Assembly: GCF_014699035.1 (NCBI RefSeq)
Contig: NZ_JACXAA010000003.1
Location: 186,001-250,000 of the forward strand
Reading direction: 5' to 3'
DNA from: Spirosoma validum
GTDB taxonomy: Bacteria; Bacteroidota; Bacteroidia; Cytophagales; Spirosomataceae
Length of the DNA: 64,000 nt
In this document: piece after piece, positions 8,317 through 17,781 of the stretch
Layout of the letters: each line of letters starts with the position of its first letter
Position numbering within the stretch: position 1 is the first letter of the stretch
Translations under genes and position numbers: made by a program
The notes under the pieces: model-generated
Database searches by the model: none
What the model saw: only the letters and a program-made list of their open reading frames with translations
Told to the model about the DNA's origin: nothing

Positions 8317-10179
8317 ATGACCATATTAGGTATTTCTGCTTTTTACCACGATTCGGCAGCTGCATTGATTGAAGACGGCCGGATTATTGCCGCTGCTCAG
8401 GAAGAGCGGTTTACCCGTAAAAAGCATGATCCGGGGTTTCCTACAGAAGCGATCAAGTACTGTCTTCAGTATAGCGGTGCCGATATTAATAAATTAGATG
8501 CCATTGTTTTCTACGATAAGCCCATGCTCAAATTTGAGCGGCTTCTGGAAACCTACTATGCATTTGCCCCTAAAGGAATTCGGTCATTTTTGATGTCGAT
8601 TCCGGTTTGGCTGAAAGAAAAGTTGTTTCTGAAACGGCTGATCCGGGAAGAGTTAGAGAAAATAGGATACAAATCGGCTAGTAAAGTCAAATTACTTTTT
8701 CCTGAACACCATCTCTCTCATGGGGCCAGTGCCTTTTATCCGTCTCCATTCGAGCGGGCGGCTATTCTGACCATCGATGGCGTGGGCGAATGGGCTACAG
8801 CGTCGATTGGTTTAGGGGAAGGCAAAAATATTTCGATTCTGAAAGAGATGCGGTTTCCGCACTCGCTCGGTCTTCTGTATTCTGCGTTTACGTATTTTCT
8901 GGGTTTCCGGGTTAACTCGGGTGAATATAAGCTAATGGGCTTAGCGCCCTACGGTGATCCGTTTTCACCGGATATAGACCGGTATATCAAAATCATTAAA
9001 GATAAACTAGTCGATCTGCGGCCCGATGGGTCGATCTGGTTGAATCAGGAATATTTTGATTACGCTACCGGCCTGAAAATGGTGGATGAAGGCAAATGGG
9101 CCGATCTGTTTGGCTTCCCAAAGCGCCAGCCCGACGATGAACTAAAAGATTATCACTGCAATCTGGGGCTGGCCATTCAGCAACTGACCGAAGAGGTCGT
9201 GCTCAACATGGGGCGCGAAGCCAAACGACTGACTAATGCCGATGCGATCGTTATGGCGGGTGGGGTAGCCCTCAACTGCGTATCGAATGGTAAGCTTCAG
9301 GCGGCTGGCATTTTCAAAGACATCTTTATTCAACCCGCTGCGGGTGATGCGGGTGGTGCATTGGGCGCAGCCCTGGCAGCCTACCACATTTATTTTGGCA
9401 AAGAGCGAGACGTAACGACCGAACGCGATGCCATGCGCGGCTCTTATTTAGGGCCAACGTTCTCTGATCTGGATGTGGAGCTGATGGCCTTGAAATACAA
9501 AGCTGTTGCCAAGCATTACGACGATTTCGATGAATTAAGTCGGGATGCCGCTAAATTACTCTCCGAAGGAAACGTAGTGGGTTGGGTGCAGGGCCGGATG
9601 GAGTTCGGGCCAAGAGCCCTGGGTGGACGTAGCATTCTGGGCGACCCTCGTAATGCTGAGATGCAGAAAAAGTTAAACCTGAAAATCAAATACCGCGAGT
9701 CGTTCCGTCCGTTTGCGCCCTCGGTGCTGGCCGAAGACTGCGCGGAGTATTTCGATTACGATGGTATTTCGCCCTACATGCTGCTTGTGCATCCGGTCGC
9801 TGAAAAACGACGGACGCCCGTGCCTGCCGATTACGCCAGCTTTCCGTTACGCGAGAAACTTTACTACCAACGCTCTGATCTGCCGTCGATTACGCACATT
9901 GACTACTCCGCCCGGATTCAGACTGTCCATAAAGACACGAATCCACGGTATTATCAGTTAATTGACTCATTCAAGAAACTGACGGGCTACGGCGTGATTG
10001 TGAACACCAGTTTCAACGTGCGGGGGGAACCCATCGTTTCGACGCCAGATGACGCTTACCGGTGTTTCATGCGTACCGAAATGGATTATTTAGCAGTTGG
10101 GAATTTCCTGTTCGACAAGCGGCAACAGCCAGAATGGCAGGACACGGACAACTGGAAAGAAGAATTTGTTTTAGACTAA
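8317..10179 (+). CDS. NodU/CmcH-family carbamoyltransferase (SxtI-like)
   Basis: A 620-residue two-domain enzyme. The N-terminal Kae1-like/actin-fold domain starts with ILGISAFYHDSAAAL and carries HHLSHGASAF (131-140) with metal-binding histidines. The C-terminal domain has the family signature GRMEFGPRALGGRS (426-439). These enzymes make carbamoyl-adenylate from carbamoyl phosphate and ATP and pass the carbamoyl group to a hydroxyl of a sugar or natural product (NodU, TobZ, saxitoxin SxtI). It is the first of four closely spaced genes that match the sxtI/J/K companions. The acceptor is unknown; a surface glycan is plausible because glycan genes lie to the left. Confidence 0.9.
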   Translation: MTILGISAFYHDSAAALIEDGRIIAAAQEERFTRKKHDPGFPTEAIKYCLQYSGADINKLDAIVFYDKPMLKFERLLETYYAFAPKGIRSFLMSIPVWLKEKLFLKRLIREELEKIGYKSASKVKLLFPEHHLSHGASAFYPSPFERAAILTIDGVGEWATASIGLGEGKNISILKEMRFPHSLGLLYSAFTYFLGFRVNSGEYKLMGLAPYGDPFSPDIDRYIKIIKDKLVDLRPDGSIWLNQEYFDYATGLKMVDEGKWADLFGFPKRQPDDELKDYHCNLGLAIQQLTEEVVLNMGREAKRLTNADAIVMAGGVALNCVSNGKLQAAGIFKDIFIQPAAGDAGGALGAALAAYHIYFGKERDVTTERDAMRGSYLGPTFSDLDVELMALKYKAVAKHYDDFDELSRDAAKLLSEGNVVGWVQGRMEFGPRALGGRSILGDPRNAEMQKKLNLKIKYRESFRPFAPSVLAEDCAEYFDYDGISPYMLLVHPVAEKRRTPVPADYASFPLREKLYYQRSDLPSITHIDYSARIQTVHKDTNPRYYQLIDSFKKLTGYGVIVNTSFNVRGEPIVSTPDDAYRCFMRTEMDYLAVGNFLFDKRQQPEWQDTDNWKEEFVLD

Positions 10180-10209
10180 CCAAACGCGCTCACCGAACAA
10201 TTTGTCCTG

Positions 10210-11361
10210 ATGGGTTCAAAACTTGTATCCAGTGTTATTCGCTTACTGTTTTTAGGTTTCTTAGCCTTTCTATTTTACTACGGCGATCATTTTCAGGTGC
10301 GTCTCGATTATCCACATCGGGGTGTTTTTGATAATATTTTCGTTAGGCTAGGTAAAATCAGCGTTATTCTACTCCTGCTGATTGAGTTACTGCGCATTTA
10401 TTACTATGGCATCGTGAAAAACGATAAAATGCCAAAACCCCTGAGTAATCTGGCTACGTTATTTGTCCCAATCGTATTATTATTTGCGGCTCTGGAAATA
10501 GGGTTTATGTTCATTGCGCAAAGCCAGGAGGGTGGCCTAACGCTGGCCTCTCACATCTGGTTTGAACGCTACTGGCCACCGATGACAGGCGACTACCGGG
10601 ATACTCCCAAAACTGATACGTTGGGGAAAAAGAGAGTATTGGTCGTAGGGGATTCATTCACGGCAGGGCACGGTCTCAAATCGCCCAATGATCGTTTTGG
10701 TAACGTATTGGGTGAAAAATTGGGCGATAAACAATACGTTACGTATAATCTGGGGATATCGGGCTCCGATACACGGGATGAATACAAACGGCTGGCGAAA
10801 TTCGGAGTAAAGCCCGATGTGCTGGTCCTGCAATACTTTCCAAACGACATTGAAAAAGTGGCTCACGATCATGGGCTAGTCCCATCGGGGTTCACGCCTT
10901 ATTCCGACGTACCGCGGGCTTTCCAATCGTTATTTATTAAGTCGTACTTATTTAATTATTTGTATTGGCAGTTCCCTCACGGTAATTTTGCTCCGTTTGA
11001 TAATTATGCTCGCACGGCCTACGGTACGCCAGCCATTATCAACGACCATTTAAGCGACCTCAATCAGTTTGTTGAGTACGCAAAAGCGAATAATTCCCGG
11101 CTTTACGTTGTGTTGTTTCCGTTTGTTCATGACATCAAACGATCAGCGGAGTACACAAAGCCCGTCGTTGATTTCTTTCAGAAAAACAACGTACCGGTTC
11201 TGGAAGTCGGTAAGCTGATTGGCGATATAGACATAAAAGATCGGGTGGTAGGCCGTAATGACGGACACGCCAGCCCGCTGGTAAATCAGCGTGTTGGTGA
11301 AGCTTTGTTTAAACTGGTGCAGTCAAATCCAGGTGTTGCTCAATCGTCCTCAGTTAATTAG
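10210..11361 (+). CDS. Membrane-anchored SGNH/GDSL-like hydrolase
   Basis: A 383-residue protein with three hydrophobic segments near 9-24, 49-63 and 81-103, then a soluble SGNH domain. Block I is VLVVGDSFTAG (143-153, nucleophile S149), block II lies near NLGISGSD (180-187), block III near YFPNDIEKV (N212) and block V is DGHAS with D351 and H353. Thus the catalytic Ser-Asp-His set seems complete. SGNH domains act as esterases or O-acetyl transferases on glycans. It lies 30 bases after the carbamoyltransferase gene and 19 before the DUF5989 gene, so joint action on a carbamoylated product is likely. Confidence 0.8.
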   Translation: MGSKLVSSVIRLLFLGFLAFLFYYGDHFQVRLDYPHRGVFDNIFVRLGKISVILLLLIELLRIYYYGIVKNDKMPKPLSNLATLFVPIVLLFAALEIGFMFIAQSQEGGLTLASHIWFERYWPPMTGDYRDTPKTDTLGKKRVLVVGDSFTAGHGLKSPNDRFGNVLGEKLGDKQYVTYNLGISGSDTRDEYKRLAKFGVKPDVLVLQYFPNDIEKVAHDHGLVPSGFTPYSDVPRAFQSLFIKSYLFNYLYWQFPHGNFAPFDNYARTAYGTPAIINDHLSDLNQFVEYAKANNSRLYVVLFPFVHDIKRSAEYTKPVVDFFQKNNVPVLEVGKLIGDIDIKDRVVGRNDGHASPLVNQRVGEALFKLVQSNPGVAQSSSVN

Positions 11362-11380
11362 TTTTAAACATAACGAACGA

Positions 11381-11530
11381 ATGGAATTCTTACAGGATAT
11401 TTTCAAATTTCTGAAACAACGCAAAAAGTGGTGGTTGGCCCCAATGATTATTTTATTGTTACTCATTGGCGTTCTGATTGTTATCGGTGGTGGATCGGCC
11501 GTTGCTCCGTTCATTTACACGTTGTTCTAA
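11381..11530 (+). CDS. DUF5989 single-pass mini-protein (SxtK-like)
   Basis: A 49-residue protein. I start it at ATG 11381 (MEFLQDIFKFLKQRKKWWLA), since the longer reading runs into the upstream gene. A basic RKKWW patch precedes one transmembrane helix (about 21-37) and a glycine-rich end, GGGSAVAPFIYTLF. This layout is that of DUF5989 and of the small SxtK-type proteins beside carbamoyltransferases. Function is unknown; the repeated linkage to NodU-like carbamoyltransferases and SxtJ suggests a membrane partner of that system. It ends three bases before the SxtJ-like gene. Confidence 0.8.
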   Translation: MEFLQDIFKFLKQRKKWWLAPMIILLLLIGVLIVIGGGSAVAPFIYTLF

Positions 11531-11533
11531 GGT

Positions 11534-11896
11534 ATGGATGTTATCGAGAAAGTAAAAGCCCAGTTGGTTATCGTGACTGGCCTGGTTGTCTTGTATTTTG
11601 TGTTTAAGTCGCCCTGGTGGCTGTACGGTGCCGCTGCTGTTGGGATATTGAGTATAGCCATTCCTGCTGCGGGTGACCTGATCGTAAAAGCCTGGTTCAA
11701 GCTGGCGGAGATACTGGGGAATATCAACGGCAAGATTATTCTGTCGGTCATGTTCTTTGTGTTTTTATGGCCCATTGCTATGCTGTATCGCCTGACGGCG
11801 AAGAATCCGCTGGCCATAAAGCGTACCAATGATTCGTCATTTTACACGGAACGAAATCATCTTTATAACAAAGAGGACCTGGAACAAACCTGGTAG
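11534..11896 (+). CDS. SxtJ-family membrane protein
   Basis: A 120-residue protein with hydrophobic helices near 11-25, 29-47 and 66-84. The segment FVFLWPIAMLYRL followed by a polar tail with SFYTERNHLYNKEDLEQTW is characteristic of the SxtJ family found next to SxtI-type carbamoyltransferases. No enzymatic motif is visible. It is the last gene of the four-gene operon. Its role is not known in the family; a scaffold or membrane anchor for the carbamoyltransferase is my inference. Confidence 0.8.
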   Translation: MDVIEKVKAQLVIVTGLVVLYFVFKSPWWLYGAAAVGILSIAIPAAGDLIVKAWFKLAEILGNINGKIILSVMFFVFLWPIAMLYRLTAKNPLAIKRTNDSSFYTERNHLYNKEDLEQTW

Positions 11897-11944
11897 CCTA
11901 GCTACCATAGAGTAGAAATTGAATTATTTTGGGCACATCACTTG

Positions 11945-11974
11945 TTGGTGTGCCTTATTTTTTGTTTACTTTTG
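11945..11974 (+). promoter_or_regulatory. Consensus Bacteroidota promoter for metH
   Basis: TTG (11945-11947), exactly 19 bases, then TACTTTTG (11967-11974) matches the TTG-N19-TAnnTTTG promoter. Transcription would begin near 11980, directly at the 5' edge of the riboswitch, which makes the call strong. Confidence 0.8.
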
Positions 11975-11981
11975 TTTCGAG

Positions 11982-12086
11982 CTTATCCAGAAAGACGGAG
12001 GGAAAGGACCCGAAGATGTCTTGGCAACCAACCAATTCGAGGGAATGGTGCCAATTTCCGCCCGGTCGATAACCGGGATAGATAAG
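11982..12086 (+). ncRNA. SAM-I (S-box) riboswitch
   Basis: The stretch opens with CTTATC and closes with GATAAG (helix P1). In between lie the S-box core AGACGGAGGGAAAGGACCCG, then TTGGCAACC, GGTGCCAAT and a P4 hairpin CCCGGTCGATAACCGGG. These match the SAM-I consensus in order and spacing. It senses S-adenosylmethionine and lies 113 bases before metH, a classical target. A second GATAAG at 12117-12122 could compete for the 5' strand of P1. T-rich runs follow at about 12131-12147, but I see no canonical terminator stem, so the output could be transcriptional or translational. Confidence 0.92.
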
Positions 12087-12198
12087 TTAGCCATCGTTGC
12101 TACCTATCTCTCTTTCGATAAGCCCTCTTTGTTTTTTGGACTTTTTTAAGCGTGCTGGTTGTTGTTAATGTCAGCAACTATGCTTTGCACTACTGGCT

Positions 12199-15100
12199 TT
12201 GAAAACTATATACGAACATCTCCGCGAACGTATCCTCGTCCTTGATGGGGCGATGGGGTCCATGATTCAACAGTATAACCTCACCGAAGCCGATTATCGG
12301 GGTGAACGGTTTCAGGACTGGCCCCACGATCTGAAGGGGAATAATGATCTGCTGTCGCTAACGAAACCGGAAGTCATTCAGGAAATACACCGCCAGTATC
12401 TGGAAGCGGGAGCCGATATTATTGAAACCAATACGTTCAGTGGTACGACCATTGCCATGGCCGATTACCGGATGGAGGGACTGGCTTATGAGCTTAATTA
12501 CGAATCGGCTCGAATTGCCAAAGAAATAACGGATGAGTTTACACGTCAGAATCCGGATAAGCCGCGTTTTGTGGCTGGGGCTATGGGCCCAACAAACCGT
12601 ACGGCTTCGCTATCCCCTGATGTCAATAACCCAGCGTACCGGGCCGTTACGTTCGATGATCTGGTTGAAGCGTATTATGAGCAAGTGAGCGGACTGGTCG
12701 AAGGTGGGGCTGACTTGTTACTGGTCGAGACTATTTTCGATACGCTCAATGCGAAGGCGGCTATGTTCGCCATTGACAAATATTTCAATCTAAATCCGCA
12801 GCAAACGGTACGTCCCATCATGATTTCCGGGACGATTACGGATGCCAGCGGTCGGACACTATCCGGGCAAACGACCGAAGCGTTTCTGTATTCAGTATCG
12901 CACTTACCGTTGCTAAGCGTGGGGCTGAACTGTGCGCTCGGTGCTGAACCGATGCGGCCGTATATCCAGACACTTGCTAAGGAATCGCCCTTCTTTACGT
13001 CGGCATACCCAAACGCAGGTTTGCCAAATGAATTTGGTGAGTACGATGAAACGCCGGATATGATGGCGTTGCAAATTGAGGATTTCATTAAAAGCAGCTT
13101 CGTTAATATCGTTGGCGGTTGCTGCGGGTCTACACCCGATCACATCCGGGCTATTGCGAAGGTGGCGGCTAAGTACCCGCCCCGGCAGTTGCCTGATCCT
13201 GAACCGTATCAGAAGCTGAGCGGTCTGGAACCTCTGAAAATTACGGAGCAAACGAACTTCCTGAACGTTGGCGAACGCACGAACGTAACGGGTTCGAAGA
13301 AATTTGCCCGACTGGTCAAGGAAGGCAATTACGATGAAGCACTAAGCATTGCCCGCGGGCAGGTCGAAGGTGGTGCACAAGTGATTGACATCAACATGGA
13401 TGAAGGGATGCTGGATTCCGTGGAGGCTATGACCACCTTCCTGAACCTGATCGCTTCGGAACCTGATATTGCCCGCGTACCGATCATGGTCGATTCGTCG
13501 AAATGGGAGGTAATCGAGGCCGGTCTGAAGTGCGTGCAGGGCAAAGCCATTGTGAACTCGATCTCGCTCAAAGAAGGCGAAGAAGCGTTCATCGAACGGG
13601 CTAAACTGGTGAAGCGTTACGGGGCAGCTGCGGTCGTGATGGCGTTTGATGAAACCGGCCAGGCTGACTCCTACGAACGACGTATTGAAATCTGTGAACG
13701 AGCGTACCGAATACTGGTCGATAAAGTTCAGTTTGCGCCCCAGGACATTATTTTCGACCCAAACATCCTGACTGTTGCGACGGGAATCGAAGAGCACAAC
13801 AACTATGCTGTTGACTTCATTAACGCTACGCGCTGGATTAAAGAAAACCTGCCACTGGCGAAAGTAAGCGGGGGCGTATCGAATATATCATTCAGCTTTC
13901 GGGGGAATGATGTCGTTCGGGAAGCCATGCACTCGGCCTTTCTGTACCACGCCATTCGCGCTGGCATGGATATGGGTATCGTAAACGCCGGGCAACTGGA
14001 AGTGTACGACAACATTCCGAAAGAGCTGCTTGAGCGTTGCGAAGACGTATTACTCAACCGTCGGGATGATTCGACAGAGCGATTAGTTGAGTTTGCAGAA
14101 ACGGTGAAAGCCAAAGGCAAAGTATTTGTTCAGGATGAAAGCTGGCGGCTCGAACCCGTTCGTGAACGGCTTAAATATGCGCTTGTCAAGGGTATCACGG
14201 ATTATATTGATCAGGACGTAGAGGAAATTCGCCAGCAAGTTGAACGGCCCCTGCACGTGATCGAAGGTCCGTTGATGGATGGCATGAACGTAGTCGGTGA
14301 CCTATTTGGCGAGGGTAAAATGTTCCTGCCCCAGGTCGTGAAGTCAGCGCGGGTAATGAAAAAAGCAGTTGCTTATCTGACGCCGTTTATTGAAGCGGAA
14401 AAGTCAGGGGGCGGCTCGTCAAACGCAGGAAAAATTCTGCTGGCTACGGTCAAAGGCGACGTTCACGACATTGGCAAAAACATTGTTGGAGTCGTTCTGG
14501 GCTGTAATAATTACGAGATTATTGACCTTGGGGTAATGGTACCGACTCAGAAGATTCTGGACGCAGCGCGTGAACACCAGGTGGATATTATTGGTCTAAG
14601 CGGTCTGATTACCCCCTCGCTCGATGAAATGGTTGGCGTAGCGAAAGAAATGGAGCGGCAGGGCTTTACGTTGCCGCTACTGATCGGTGGCGCCACTACG
14701 TCGCGGATGCACACCGCCGTTAAGATCGATCCTCATTATTCAGGGCCCGTTATTCACGTACTGGATGCCAGTCGCAGCGTGCCCGTTGCCGGACGACTTG
14801 TGAGCGATACGGAAGGGACAAAAGCAGAGATTTTTCGTGAAATCAAGGCTGAATACGTTAAAATGCGGGATGACCACGCCCGACGTCGGCAGGAAAAAGC
14901 CAGTCTGACAATTGATAAAGCCCGCGAGAATCGTACGAAAATTGACTGGAGCCAGTTTGAGCCAACCAAGCCGACATTTCTGGGTAATCGCTATTTTGAG
15001 GATTATGACATTGCTGAATTAGCAAAATACATTGACTGGACGCCATTTTTCCAGACGTGGCAACTGAGCGGTAAATACCCCGCCATTTTCGAGGATGCCG

Positions 15101-15984
15101 TTGTTGGTAAGGAAGCTAAACTGTTGTTCGATGATGCGAATCGGCTTCTGAAGGAAATCATTGACGGAAAACTGTTGAAAGCAAAAGCCGTCGTTGGATT
15201 TTTCCCCGCTAATTCAGCCGATGACGACGTATTGCTTCATGATTTTGACGAGCAGACGCGCGATATTCCCTGCGAACGGCATGGTTCTCATCGACATATT
15301 GAATATAAAATCAGTCGTGCAGAGTCGAAGGCTTCCGTTAGTCCGGCTGGTGAGTTGATTTACGATACCAAGACGGTGTTGCATTTCCTGCGTCAGCAAA
15401 ACCAGAAAGCGCCGGGTCTGCCTAACTTCTGTCTGTCGGATTTTATAGCTCCGCTCGAAAGCGGACGGGAAGACTACATCGGTGGCTTTGCCGTAACGGC
15501 CGGTATCGGTATTGAAGCGTTGCTGGATAAATACGAACGCGACCACGACGATTACAACAGCATTATGGTAAAAGCCCTTGCCGATCGCTTAGCCGAAGCG
15601 TTTGCTGAACGAATGCACGAACGCGTTCGCAAGGAATTCTGGCCGTATGCTACGGGGGAAGTGTTGAGTAACGAACAGCTTATCAAGGAAGATTATCAGG
15701 GTATTCGGCCAGCACCCGGTTATCCTGCCTGCCCTGACCATACCGAAAAAGGTACCTTGTTTGAGCTATTAGATGCTGGCAAAACGGGAATTGAACTAAC
15801 GGAAAGCTACGCTATGTATCCCGCATCGTCGGTTAGCGGGTTCTACTTCTCACATCCTGAGTCGAGATACTTTGCCGTTGGTAAAATCAATAAGGATCAG
15901 GTCACTGATTATGCGCAACGAAAAAATATGCCTCTTGAGGAAATTGAGCGATGGCTGGCTCCGGTGCTGAGTTACGATGCGTAA
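12199..15984 (+). CDS. metH: Cobalamin-dependent methionine synthase
   Basis: A 1261-residue MetH (E. coli: 1227), cytosolic, methylating homocysteine from methyltetrahydrofolate through cobalamin. Domains in order: homocysteine-binding (about 5-330; zinc cysteines C245, C308 and C309 in GLNCALG and GGCCGS), pterin-binding (about 350-615), B12 cap (about 640-740), B12-binding (DVHDIGKN with the cobalt-ligating H756) and the SAM-dependent reactivation domain (about 930-1240). The start is TTG at 12199: it is the only fitting start after an in-frame stop at 12166, and it aligns with the family N-terminus [11 protein letters not shown]. It is controlled by the SAM riboswitch upstream, so high SAM should lower expression. 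Confidence 0.96.
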   Translation: MKTIYEHLRERILVLDGAMGSMIQQYNLTEADYRGERFQDWPHDLKGNNDLLSLTKPEVIQEIHRQYLEAGADIIETNTFSGTTIAMADYRMEGLAYELNYESARIAKEITDEFTRQNPDKPRFVAGAMGPTNRTASLSPDVNNPAYRAVTFDDLVEAYYEQVSGLVEGGADLLLVETIFDTLNAKAAMFAIDKYFNLNPQQTVRPIMISGTITDASGRTLSGQTTEAFLYSVSHLPLLSVGLNCALGAEPMRPYIQTLAKESPFFTSAYPNAGLPNEFGEYDETPDMMALQIEDFIKSSFVNIVGGCCGSTPDHIRAIAKVAAKYPPRQLPDPEPYQKLSGLEPLKITEQTNFLNVGERTNVTGSKKFARLVKEGNYDEALSIARGQVEGGAQVIDINMDEGMLDSVEAMTTFLNLIASEPDIARVPIMVDSSKWEVIEAGLKCVQGKAIVNSISLKEGEEAFIERAKLVKRYGAAAVVMAFDETGQADSYERRIEICERAYRILVDKVQFAPQDIIFDPNILTVATGIEEHNNYAVDFINATRWIKENLPLAKVSGGVSNISFSFRGNDVVREAMHSAFLYHAIRAGMDMGIVNAGQLEVYDNIPKELLERCEDVLLNRRDDSTERLVEFAETVKAKGKVFVQDESWRLEPVRERLKYALVKGITDYIDQDVEEIRQQVERPLHVIEGPLMDGMNVVGDLFGEGKMFLPQVVKSARVMKKAVAYLTPFIEAEKSGGGSSNAGKILLATVKGDVHDIGKNIVGVVLGCNNYEIIDLGVMVPTQKILDAAREHQVDIIGLSGLITPSLDEMVGVAKEMERQGFTLPLLIGGATTSRMHTAVKIDPHYSGPVIHVLDASRSVPVAGRLVSDTEGTKAEIFREIKAEYVKMRDDHARRRQEKASLTIDKARENRTKIDWSQFEPTKPTFLGNRYFEDYDIAELAKYIDWTPFFQTWQLSGKYPAIFEDAVVGKEAKLLFDDANRLLKEIIDGKLLKAKAVVGFFPANSADDDVLLHDFDEQTRDIPCERHGSHRHIEYKISRAESKASVSPAGELIYDTKTVLHFLRQQNQKAPGLPNFCLSDFIAPLESGREDYIGGFAVTAGIGIEALLDKYERDHDDYNSIMVKALADRLAEAFAERMHERVRKEFWPYATGEVLSNEQLIKEDYQGIRPAPGYPACPDHTEKGTLFELLDAGKTGIELTESYAMYPASSVSGFYFSHPESRYFAVGKINKDQVTDYAQRKNMPLEEIERWLAPVLSYDA

Positions 15985-16000
15985 TTTATTGAGAAGACAT

Positions 16001-16044
16001 AAAAAAATCCCCCGTGACAGGCCATATCACGGGGGATTTTTTTT
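16001..16044 (+). terminator. Rho-independent terminator after metH
   Basis: TCCCCCGTGA (16008-16017) pairs perfectly with TCACGGGGGA (16027-16036), preceded by seven A and followed by eight T. It is strong and symmetrical, so it could work in both directions. Confidence 0.93.
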
Positions 16045-16130
16045 ATGCTGGATTGAACGCCGAATCCAAAGTTTAAAAATTTATAGCATAGATTCGCATT
16101 CATTGCGTCTCTCTTTTTTACTATCAACTT

Positions 16131-17738
16131 ATGTCAATTAACAAGTGGCTGATTATTGGCTTGGTGTATTGTGTTGTTACGTTGATCAACATCAATAAAG
16201 CCTATCACATCGATGATACGTTCCATTTAGAAGCGGCCAACTGGATCAGACAGCACCCGTTACGTCCCATGTCGGGATTTATTAACTGGGACGAAAACAA
16301 GGAGCCGATGTACATGGCGAATCAGCCACCTTTATATTTTTATTGGGTAGCAATTGTGAGTAGTTTATTCGGAACGGGCGAACTAATTCTACACTTTTTT
16401 CAATCAATTTTTACGCTTCTAGCATTAGTCGCTTTTTTCAAAATAACTGAACTTTTAAACCTGAAAAAAGGGCTATTATTAACATCGCTTTTGGCGTTTT
16501 GCCCTGCGTTTTTAATCAATCAGAATTTGATGGTGGATATTCCACTCTTGTGTTTTGACTTATGGTTTCTTTACTACCTACTTCAACAGGACGTTCCATC
16601 TGAATCGGGCCGTTACTGGAAAGCCAGCCTTATTTTAGGTTTCAGTTTACTGATCAAATACACGAATATTCCTTTATTGGTTGTTCTGTTGATTACGCTG
16701 CTCTGGCGCAGGCAATATCGCCTTTTATACGTAGTACTTATTCCTGCTGCTATTTTAGGCCTTTGGTCGTTATGGAACTACGTTGAATTCTCATCAATTC
16801 ATATTGTTAACAGACCACAAAATCAGAAAACACTGGCCTTATTTACTAAAAATTTACTTGATTTTATTACGTGTCTGGGGGCTATTTCTCCATTTTCACT
16901 AGCTTTTTTTGCGGGTTATTTATCCCGGTATAAACTCAGTACGTTACTAATTCCTGTTGTCGCTTTATCATTTATTGTCTTAACGATTGCCACGGTTAAA
17001 GATCGGATATTCATTTTAACATCGAATGATATTTTATCCACAGTTTTTTTAATAAATGGTCTACTAACTATAGTATTCGTAGTCGGCAGTGTCTGGCAGA
17101 ACAGTTTTGTTCGTAATACGTCAATTGATTCGGTAGATGTAATACTGATTATCTGGATAGCTGCGGTGAGTGGATTTGTTATTCTATTCGCTCCGTTTAT
17201 TGCCAGTCGCCACGTTCTATTAATCATTCCACCCGTACTATTATTGGGAGGCCGTTGGGTCGATACAATTTCTGCAACGAATGCTGTGCAAACGGTTTTG
17301 GCTACGGCTTCTATTACAATAATCCTCGCCGTATCTGATTGGCGATTTGCGGATTTTTATCGTCAAAAGGCGAAAGAAGCCGCAAGTATAGTACCCCGTC
17401 AACATCGTATCTGGACCGCTGGGCATTGGGGTTGGCAATGGTACGCTCAACAGAACGGGTTTAAAGAAGTGCAGGCCGATTCAATGCAATTCCGGACGGG
17501 CGACTATTTAGTGCAACCCCAGGGAATCGACAGCCAGCGAATTCCTGACGGTGTTCGTCTTCAACAGGTCAATTATCTAACCTCTCCTTTCAGTTGGCTG
17601 ACCTTTATTTCGACCAGTTACTACAACTGTTTTTACGGTCGTGGAGCGGCCTGGGCTTATTCCCGGTTTCCGATCGATACGGTCAAAATATACAGAGTTG
17701 CCGTAGTGCCCATTAAACAGAGCCCGGCAGTAGAGTAG
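16131..17738 (+). CDS. Family 39-like membrane glycosyltransferase
   Basis: A 535-residue polytopic membrane protein with roughly ten or more hydrophobic helices. The first periplasmic loop contains HIDDTFHLEAANWI and later NQPPLYFYW, the arrangement of GT-C enzymes of the ArnT/PMT (GT39) group, where an acidic residue in the first loop is catalytic. Such enzymes move a sugar from a polyprenyl-phosphate carrier to lipid A, protein or glycan on the outer face of the inner membrane. It stands alone between the metH terminator and an FG-GAP gene 43 bases downstream. Donor and acceptor are unknown. Confidence 0.72.
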   Translation: MSINKWLIIGLVYCVVTLININKAYHIDDTFHLEAANWIRQHPLRPMSGFINWDENKEPMYMANQPPLYFYWVAIVSSLFGTGELILHFFQSIFTLLALVAFFKITELLNLKKGLLLTSLLAFCPAFLINQNLMVDIPLLCFDLWFLYYLLQQDVPSESGRYWKASLILGFSLLIKYTNIPLLVVLLITLLWRRQYRLLYVVLIPAAILGLWSLWNYVEFSSIHIVNRPQNQKTLALFTKNLLDFITCLGAISPFSLAFFAGYLSRYKLSTLLIPVVALSFIVLTIATVKDRIFILTSNDILSTVFLINGLLTIVFVVGSVWQNSFVRNTSIDSVDVILIIWIAAVSGFVILFAPFIASRHVLLIIPPVLLLGGRWVDTISATNAVQTVLATASITIILAVSDWRFADFYRQKAKEAASIVPRQHRIWTAGHWGWQWYAQQNGFKEVQADSMQFRTGDYLVQPQGIDSQRIPDGVRLQQVNYLTSPFSWLTFISTSYYNCFYGRGAAWAYSRFPIDTVKIYRVAVVPIKQSPAVE

Positions 17739-17781
17739 GCCATACAGAAACGAGACTTATGGTGTAAAAACACCTGCATAT

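Noticed and set aside
13342-13797. Antisense open frames inside metH and several other long genes
   Set aside because: They are shadows caused by codon use of the real strand and lack any motif.
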